A DNA stretch of 6,929 nucleotides from an uncultured bacterium (GTDB lineage Bacteria > Bacillota > Clostridia > Lachnospirales > Lachnospiraceae). Of the stretch, positions 1 through 4,666 are shown piece after piece. Position 1 is the first letter of the stretch, and each line of letters starts with the position of its first letter. A program made the translations under genes and the position numbers. The notes beneath the pieces are model-generated. The model worked only from the letters and a program-made list of their open reading frames with translations, ran no database searches and was not told the DNA's origin. Location of the stretch: the NCBI GenBank assembly GCA_946061355.1, contig CAMGRE010000129.1, positions 1 through 6,929 on the forward strand. The letters are read 5' to 3'.

Positions 1-273
1 AATGACCGCTGTAAAGCGATAGGACGCTGCGATCTTAATGCCAAACACATAATAAGGCGCAAAGTACACCACGATCAGCTGCAGCATAAGAGGCGTTCCA
101 CGCATAATGGAAATATATACCTTGGTAACAGATCTCACAATAAACTGCTTTGACATTCTGCCAAACGCAATAAACAGCCCCAACGGCAGGGAAAATAACA
201 GTGTGAGAAAGAATATCTCCACCGTCACAAGCATGCCTTTTCCAAGCTGTGTCAGCATCATCATCAAGTCCAT
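1..273 (-). CDS. Polar amino-acid ABC transporter permease (HisM/ArtQ-type), 3' part missing
   Basis: This is the membrane subunit of an amino-acid importer that would pair with the binding protein encoded just upstream. Only the first 91 residues are in the window and the frame stays open to base 1. The visible part begins MDLMMMLTQLGKGMLVTVEI, followed by a hydrophobic helix (FFLTLLFSLPLGLFIAFG), a basic loop (KQFIVRSVTKVY) and the conserved segment IMRGTPLMLQLIVVYFA. That segment is diagnostic of the HisMQ permease subfamily, where RGTP(L)xxQL precedes the next membrane helix. The ATG at 273-271 is the start because an in-frame TAG lies three codons upstream and an AAGGGG ribosome binding site sits about 9 bases before it. 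It follows the binding-protein gene by 50 bp, so the two are very probably co-transcribed. The substrate cannot be told from this part. Confidence 0.93.
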   Translation of the reverse strand, partial: MDLMMMLTQLGKGMLVTVEIFFLTLLFSLPLGLFIAFGRMSKQFIVRSVTKVYISIMRGTPLMLQLIVVYFAPYYVFGIKIAASYRFTAVI

Positions 274-323
274 AGCTGTCTATCCCCTTATATCCTGCCG
301 TTTTCCGGTCTTTTCAAACTCTC

Positions 324-1214
324 TTATTTCTCAAGGCAGATCTGTGTCGGATCGATGCCGTATTTCTCAGCGACCTCATCCACTGTACCATCCGCATAAA
401 GCTCAAGTAAAGATGCTTCCACCTGATCCTTCAGCTCATCATTGCCCTTCAGGAAACCGATTCCGTACTGCTCGGATGCAAGCTCCTCGTCAAGCTTCAC
501 ATAACCGTCTCCTCTGGATGCGATCTGATAGTTTGCCACTCCGACATCGATCGCAAGTGCGTCGATCGCACCGGCCTCCAGATCCATGAAAGCGGTATTG
601 TAATCCGCATACTCCACAAGATCGGCAAAAGATGCTGCCAGATCCAGATTCTCCTGATTCTCCTCATCCGTGAGAGCTGCCAGTGCCGAGGAATCCTTCT
701 GCACGCCCACTACCTTGCCTGCAAGGTCAGCCTTGGAAGCGATTCCGGAATCTGCTGCCGTCACGAACACCTGGCTGTTATCGATATAAGGTACGCTCCA
801 TGTGTAAGCATCCTCACGTCCGTTGATGGTAAATCCGTTCCAGATACAGTCAATGGCGCCCGAAGAAAGCTCCATGTCCTTTGCATCCCAGTCGATCGGC
901 TGCTTCACCAGCTCCCAGCCGTTCTTCTCACAAACCTTCTCCGCAAGATCAAGGTCAAAACCGACGTATTCGCCGTTGTCATCCATATAACCGTAAGGCG
1001 GGAACTCTGCATCAAATCCAACCGTGAAAGTAGTTCTCTCAGTTCCCTCTGCTGCAGGCTCAGCAGCAGCCGTATCCTCTCCTGCCGCTTCGGTCTCTGC
1101 CGTGCTCTCAGCAGGTGCTGTCGTCTCTGCTTCCGCGGCCTTCTTGGTACCGCATGCGGTGAGCATAGATGCGCTCATTGCGAGCACACAAAGTAATGCC
1201 AATCCTTTTTTCAT
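324..1214 (-). CDS. Amino-acid ABC transporter substrate-binding lipoprotein (SBP_bac_3 family)
   Basis: A 296-residue extracytoplasmic receptor that captures an amino acid and hands it to the permease encoded downstream. Residues 1-21 form a lipoprotein signal (MKKGLALLCVLAMSASMLTAC); the LTAC lipobox makes Cys21 the lipidated residue. Residues 22-60 are a low-complexity Ala/Glu/Thr linker, typical of lipoproteins tethered outside a Gram-positive membrane. The mature domain starts near residue 62. GFDLDLAEKVCEK (85-97) matches the family-3 solute-binding signature. FTINGREDAYTWSVPY contains Arg133, which in this family holds the ligand carboxylate, and Asp223 in DALAIDVGVA is placed to hold the alpha-amino group. 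The pocket therefore looks intact for an alpha-amino acid, but I cannot name which one. An ATG 19 codons further upstream (1271) is rejected: it lies in the spacer of the promoter and would spoil the signal peptide, whereas the ATG at 1214 has an excellent ribosome binding site. Confidence 0.96.
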   Translation of the reverse strand: MKKGLALLCVLAMSASMLTACGTKKAAEAETTAPAESTAETEAAGEDTAAAEPAAEGTERTTFTVGFDAEFPPYGYMDDNGEYVGFDLDLAEKVCEKNGWELVKQPIDWDAKDMELSSGAIDCIWNGFTINGREDAYTWSVPYIDNSQVFVTAADSGIASKADLAGKVVGVQKDSSALAALTDEENQENLDLAASFADLVEYADYNTAFMDLEAGAIDALAIDVGVANYQIASRGDGYVKLDEELASEQYGIGFLKGNDELKDQVEASLLELYADGTVDEVAEKYGIDPTQICLEK

Positions 1215-1220
1215 AATGTC

Positions 1221-1230
1221 TCCTCCTTTT
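1221..1230 (-). promoter_or_regulatory. Strong ribosome binding site of the substrate-binding protein gene
   Basis: Read on the minus strand this is AAAAGGAGGA, a near-perfect complement of the 16S rRNA 3' end, separated by 6 bases from the ATG at 1214. It settles the start codon against the longer in-frame alternative at 1271 and fits the high expression expected of a binding protein. Confidence 0.92.
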
Positions 1231-1251
1231 GATTGCAAACAATAAATCATT

Positions 1252-1281
1252 ACACTTTTGTATACTACCATGATAAAGTGT
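1252..1281. repeat. 7-bp inverted repeat flanking the -10 box (possible operator)
   Basis: ACACTTT at 1252-1258 and its exact reverse complement AAAGTGT at 1275-1281 are separated by 16 bases. The -10 element lies in this spacer and the predicted start point falls in the downstream arm. A repressor dimer binding here would block initiation, so it is a plausible operator. The arms are short and the repeat matches no regulator site that I recognise, so it may be chance. No U-run follows either arm, so it is not an intrinsic terminator. Confidence 0.3.
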
Positions 1282-1291
1282 CCACTGTCAA
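1262..1291 (-). promoter_or_regulatory. Sigma-A-type promoter of the amino-acid transporter operon
   Basis: On the minus strand a perfect -35 box TTGACA (1286-1291) is followed after 18 bases by TAGTAT (1262-1267), which matches four of six positions of TATAAT. It is preceded by TG one base upstream, giving an extended -10 (TGGTAGTAT). Transcription would start near 1255, leaving a leader of about 40 bases before the ATG at 1214. That is too short for a riboswitch or T-box. The promoter lies only 16 bases past the stop codon of the preceding gene. The call rests on consensus match and position. Confidence 0.72.
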
Positions 1292-1307
1292 CAAAGGAGA
1301 ACTCATT

Positions 1308-2501
1308 CTATACATTTCCGCTCTTTTCGTACTGCTCCACCATATCAAGGATCTCATCCCGATAGATCGGGAATTCTTCCGCCAGGGACTTGATCTCTGT
1401 CTTTGCACTCTCCGCCAGATTTTCATTATATTCCATCTGCTTACGCAGCTTCTGACGTCTGATGATCAGCCCGTGACGGATCTCCACCATCTCCCCGTGA
1501 GCAAGCAGCGCCTGCGTCTGGTGCAGCCAGATATCCGGGTCCTGCACATGATACCGGCGCAACAGCTTCAACAGTTCCTTCTGACAATAATCGAGATCCG
1601 CATGAAGCTCGCGGAATTTCTGCCGTTCCTCTTTTTCCTCCTGATAATTGTTCCACAACGTCATCAGTTCGCCGGCAGATGCCACCTGATATTTGATATA
1701 CAGATAATCGAGCAGGTTCGTGTTGTTGACATATCTGATCTTCACCCGGTTCTGTAACAGAATCAGCCTGTTCACAGTCTTCTCCACCCGGTGAAGTTCC
1801 CTGACGGATTCCGTATATTTCATGTAAATAAAGAATACAGCAATCACAGTTGCCGCCACGGCAAGCAGACAGCCGATCTGAATATTCATCTCCAGCAGAA
1901 CCCTGAGAAGAAACAACAGGATCATGCATGTCACAAAAGCAAAACTGCAGATGATCATCATCCCGCGCATATTTGCCGCCGTTCGCTCGAGCTCGTGGCG
2001 TCTGTACTGGTAGGCATGCCTTTCCCCTGCGAGCCGGTTCAGATCCTGACGGATTTTTTCCTGATACTCCTCTGCCGAGGTTATCTTCTCAATGCCTTCC
2101 TCCACCTCCGTCTCGATCCGCTCCACCTTTTGGAACTCGCTGTCGGTCATCCTGCTCTTTCGCTCCAGATACTCGCTCTGCTGCTGTTCATAGACGGCAA
2201 TCTTTTCTGCCGCTGATCGGATCACTTCCCGTTCCGGATCCGGAAGCGCCTCAATCTCCTCCATATCAGTCAGATGCGAAGTCACACGGCTGTACTCTCT
2301 TGTCAGAGCGCGGATCTCCTCCTCGCAGTCCCGCATCTGCTCTAAACAACTCTTGACATAGCGTTTCCTCTGACTGCGGTCGTGCAGATCGACATCATCC
2401 CGGTGAAGGACGACATCCTCCGCCTGCTCCTCCTCAGGTTCACTCTGCTCTGCATTTTGCGTTTTTTTCCATTTTAACAGCCACTTTTTCCAGAATACCA
2501 T
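1308..2501 (-). CDS. Coiled-coil membrane protein with a central transmembrane hairpin, function unknown
   Basis: A 397-residue protein that I cannot assign to a named family. It begins with a short basic, tryptophan-containing amphipathic stretch (MVFWKKWLLKWKK), then a very acidic linker (about 17-40). A long charged helical region (about 44-178, rich in Glu, Arg and Gln) is probably coiled coil. Two hydrophobic segments follow, about 179-202 (MMIICSFAFVTCMILLFLL) and 208-227 (IGCLLAVAATVIAVFFIYMK), separated by only a few residues. A second charged helical region covers about 228-395. Basic residues on both outer flanks suggest that both coiled-coil arms are cytoplasmic and the hairpin only dips through the membrane. 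No P-loop or catalytic motif is visible. It is the last gene of the four-gene operon; its ATG lies 3 bp after the preceding stop, behind a modest GGAAGAGA ribosome binding site. A role as the membrane anchor of the complex is inference. Confidence 0.88.
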   Translation of the reverse strand: MVFWKKWLLKWKKTQNAEQSEPEEEQAEDVVLHRDDVDLHDRSQRKRYVKSCLEQMRDCEEEIRALTREYSRVTSHLTDMEEIEALPDPEREVIRSAAEKIAVYEQQQSEYLERKSRMTDSEFQKVERIETEVEEGIEKITSAEEYQEKIRQDLNRLAGERHAYQYRRHELERTAANMRGMMIICSFAFVTCMILLFLLRVLLEMNIQIGCLLAVAATVIAVFFIYMKYTESVRELHRVEKTVNRLILLQNRVKIRYVNNTNLLDYLYIKYQVASAGELMTLWNNYQEEKEERQKFRELHADLDYCQKELLKLLRRYHVQDPDIWLHQTQALLAHGEMVEIRHGLIIRRQKLRKQMEYNENLAESAKTEIKSLAEEFPIYRDEILDMVEQYEKSGNV

Positions 2502-2504
2502 AGT

Positions 2505-3341
2505 TTACTTCTCTTCCACCATTTTACGATAGGAACCCTTTAACTGCTCTGCCAGTTCCTCTGCCTTTACCTGAAAATCTGCCGGGTTCTCCCTTCTCTT
2601 GCGCGCAAAGCTCATGAGCTTTGCGCGTGCACCGCTCTCCTGCCACGCATTTTCCGCCCGCTCCAGTCTCCTCTCCAGTTCCAACGACGCTTCATACCAG
2701 ACATCCGTAAGCCCGGATGCATAGGAAATATAATCCTCCTCTTCCATGACAAACCGCTTCGCGGCGAGATACTGTACTGCACTCTCCCTGTCTCCTGACA
2801 GGGAAAACGCCTTTTCAAAGCTGGTCGCCGCCAGATCAAACAGGAACAGCTTACTGCAGACACAGCCTGTATTATGATATACCTTTGCGAGCAGTGTCCT
2901 ATTCTCGGCCGGGATCTCCCGCAGCAGCTCCACATACTGATTGACTGCCTGGCTGCATTTCCCTCCCTGTGCCAGATAGTCTGCCGCCATCTTCTTCTTT
3001 TCATAACGGTCAAGACTCGCGGAGGATTTTAGGAACTGTTCGATCTTCACCCTGTTGTTTGTTCCATAGTATCCCACATACTCGAGTATGGTTCCGCAAA
3101 ATATTGCCACCGAAGTCTTTCCACGATCCAGTCCATGCAAAGCTGTGGCCAGCTCCGGCAGACCGCATTCCTTGTCGATCCATTCCACCAGATCCGGCGA
3201 AGCAAACTCATCATCGATCAGCAGCGTCTCCTCACCAATGCAGAAGCATAACTCCTCGATCGTATAAATGCTGACTCCGTGACTCTTCAATTCATATGGA
3301 TTTTTCGCAACGTTCCCCGTGCATAAAAGCACTCTGCCCAT
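2505..3341 (-). CDS. TPR-like repeat protein with an unrecognised N-terminal domain, function unknown
   Basis: A 278-residue, apparently cytoplasmic protein with no signal peptide or membrane segment. The N-terminal part (about 1-110, starting MGRVLLCTGNVAKNPYELKS) mixes predicted strands and helices and resembles nothing I can name. From about 115 it becomes helical repeats. One unit runs about 117-145 (ADYLAQGGKCSQAVNQYVELL). A clearer TPR unit runs about 151-182 (LLAKVYHNTGCVCSKLFLFD then AATSFEKAFSLS), with the Gly, Ala, Phe and Ala of the TPR consensus at the expected spacing. The C-terminus (about 215-278) is a highly charged helix. Eight cysteines include two CxC pairs (CFC at 32-34, CVC at 160-162). 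The ATG at 3341 is preferred over one 22 codons upstream, which lies inside the previous gene. GAGGG, overlapping the previous stop, lies 7 bases before it. TPR proteins usually bind partner proteins, so an adaptor role to the neighbouring ASKHA protein is plausible but inferred. Confidence 0.9.
   Translation of the reverse strand: MGRVLLCTGNVAKNPYELKSHGVSIYTIEELCFCIGEETLLIDDEFASPDLVEWIDKECGLPELATALHGLDRGKTSVAIFCGTILEYVGYYGTNNRVKIEQFLKSSASLDRYEKKKMAADYLAQGGKCSQAVNQYVELLREIPAENRTLLAKVYHNTGCVCSKLFLFDLAATSFEKAFSLSGDRESAVQYLAAKRFVMEEEDYISYASGLTDVWYEASLELERRLERAENAWQESGARAKLMSFARKRRENPADFQVKAEELAEQLKGSYRKMVEEK
2602..2627. repeat. Perfect 26-bp palindrome inside the TPR-protein gene
   Basis: The arm CGCGCAAAGCTCA (2602-2614) is followed directly by its exact reverse complement (2615-2627), centred on TCATGA. 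As RNA it would form a stem of about 11 bp with a CAUG loop. It encodes a basic stretch (RAKLMSFAR) near residues 239-247 of the protein. No U-run follows on either strand, so it is not an intrinsic terminator. Confidence 0.9.
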
Positions 3342-3351
3342 CCTTTTTCCC

Positions 3352-4659
3352 TCATATCTCAAATTCTTCCTGCCAGGTCTGCCCCGTGGCAGGGTAAATC
3401 TCGCCAAATCCCATATCCCTCAAAATAATCTGCACCTTGTTTTCCGCTTTCATGGAAAGCTCCATATGCAGTCTGGTGGCGCGCATCTTCCGCTCCGGCA
3501 TATCGCCCATGATGATCTCCACCTCCCTGGCATCGCGTCCGGTCAGCGGTGTGACCAGAATGCGGAAAGAATACCCGCTCTCCAGGATAAAGTCACACTC
3601 TGCCCCCGCTTCAAACCAGTTGATCCCGGCATCAAGAATTGCAAAATAGGAAGGTTCCCCCCGGCGAAGCACTTTCATTCCAAGGTTTGCTTTCAACTTA
3701 TCCTTTCCGAGGAACACATGCTCCTTTCCTACACTGCTTTGTACAAGCTTCTCACCCGCCGCGAAACAGGCGCCCTTGCTAAACAGATTATTTCCCTGAA
3801 AGATCCGTCTGCCGCGGCAGAGATACCTGAGAGATTCCCGGCACCAGTCTCCTTCAAAGCCTCTGCCGATCAGATACACCGTGGACACGATCCTTCCGTT
3901 GCAGAGCTTCTCGACCGTCTGCAAAAACTGCCTGTCAAGCTGTTCCTTCTCACCATCGGAAAGCGTTCCTTCCCCGGACAGATCACGACTGATCTCAGGA
4001 TAGACCTCATCCTCCACAAATACGACAACCGGAGTCGTTTTGCGGTTACACTCCAACCGGTAGGTTCGAAGCTGCTCCCCCTCAAAATCGCAGAGCAGCA
4101 CCTCATGCTTCCAGAGTGCTTCCTCCTGATGAAGTGTATAATCATAAAAGCTCTCGATATGATCCTGAAAAAAGATATGCTCTATTTTCAGCTGCATCAT
4201 CCGGGCTGCCCGTTTCAGCACCTCCACCATGGCGTGATCGAGATTCTCCACCGTGATCATAAGCGCCTCTGCCTTGTCCACAGATACAAGCAGTCCCAAC
4301 AGATTCAGACTCTTTTTCATAAAAAGGGCAAGTAGCGCTACCGGATCAAAAGAGCTGCCTCCCACCTCGATCTCTTCCCCCGCTCTTGCAAGTTCCAAAA
4401 GATTGTCGACCAGGATCCCCTCTCCGTCCTGTGCAAGCTGCAGCGCTTCTTTGCCGTAAACCCACTGATTGACCTCAAGACGCTTGGCGAGCACCGTCGG
4501 GAAATTATACTGCTGCTCTCCTGCCACGACAGAGACCGTCTCCGGTTCTCCTTTCTCCATGACATAATAGCTGATCTGTGAGAATTCACTGCCGAGATCA
4601 TAGCCCAGCACAACCCTATTCTTTTTTCCGCTCCATTCTCCTATTTCCGGGAGTTTCAT
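3352..4659 (-). CDS. Hsp70/actin-fold (ASKHA) protein, DUF5716-like
   Basis: A 435-residue protein whose first 300 residues follow the Hsp70 nucleotide-binding fold. The phosphate-1 loop appears as GYDLGSEFSQI (Asp21, Gly23). EALMITVENLDHAMVEVLKR and the following QLKIEHIFFQDHIESFYDY align with the Hsp70 segment ending in NEPTAAALAY. The phosphate-2 loop is CDFEGEQL (Asp191, Gly194) instead of DLGGGT. The adenosine loop is VYLIGRGF (261-268), followed by NNLFSKGACFAAGE, the equivalent of the conserved NPDEAVAxGAA. A beta-rich C-terminal domain (about 312-435, ending in MGFGEIYPATGQTWQEEFEI) replaces the usual substrate-binding domain and lid. From memory this matches the family named DUF5716, found mainly in Clostridia. 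The ATG at 4659 is chosen over a GTG at 4665 because the ribosome binding site GAGGTG would overlap that GTG. It starts 7 bp after the large upstream gene and ends 10 bp before the TPR gene. ATP binding is likely; a chaperone function is unproven. Confidence 0.9.
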   Translation of the reverse strand: MKLPEIGEWSGKKNRVVLGYDLGSEFSQISYYVMEKGEPETVSVVAGEQQYNFPTVLAKRLEVNQWVYGKEALQLAQDGEGILVDNLLELARAGEEIEVGGSSFDPVALLALFMKKSLNLLGLLVSVDKAEALMITVENLDHAMVEVLKRAARMMQLKIEHIFFQDHIESFYDYTLHQEEALWKHEVLLCDFEGEQLRTYRLECNRKTTPVVVFVEDEVYPEISRDLSGEGTLSDGEKEQLDRQFLQTVEKLCNGRIVSTVYLIGRGFEGDWCRESLRYLCRGRRIFQGNNLFSKGACFAAGEKLVQSSVGKEHVFLGKDKLKANLGMKVLRRGEPSYFAILDAGINWFEAGAECDFILESGYSFRILVTPLTGRDAREVEIIMGDMPERKMRATRLHMELSMKAENKVQIILRDMGFGEIYPATGQTWQEEFEI

Positions 4660-4666
4660 TGCCACC

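Noticed and set aside
274..323. A possible hairpin (CCG-GAAAA-CGG, minus strand) between the binding-protein and permease genes
   Set aside because: A stem of only 3 bp with no U-run is too weak to call a terminator or processing site. I see no other signal in these 50 bases.
547..571. Direct repeat of TCGATCGCA
   Set aside because: It is explained by the protein repeat AID-AL-AID in the binding protein using the same codons.
1022..1140. Repetitive GCT/GCA/GCG-rich stretch in the binding-protein gene
   Set aside because: It encodes the Ala/Glu/Thr linker after the lipidated cysteine, a common feature of Gram-positive lipoproteins, and is not a DNA repeat element.
1233..2356. Several plus-strand open frames of 127-174 codons opposite the coiled-coil gene
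   Set aside because: The opposite strand shows coherent coiled-coil and membrane-hairpin features, whereas these frames have none and lack ribosome binding sites.
3077..3090. 14-bp palindrome CATACTCGAGTATG
   Set aside because: About 0.4 such perfect 14-bp palindromes are expected by chance in a window this long, and others occur (2233-2246, TTCCGGATCCGGAA). It lies inside a coding region with no supporting context.
3319..4335. A 338-codon plus-strand open frame opposite the ASKHA gene
   Set aside because: It starts at a GTG with no ribosome binding site, runs antisense to a well-supported gene, and has a His/Pro/Leu-rich composition with no domain. It is a shadow of the real gene.
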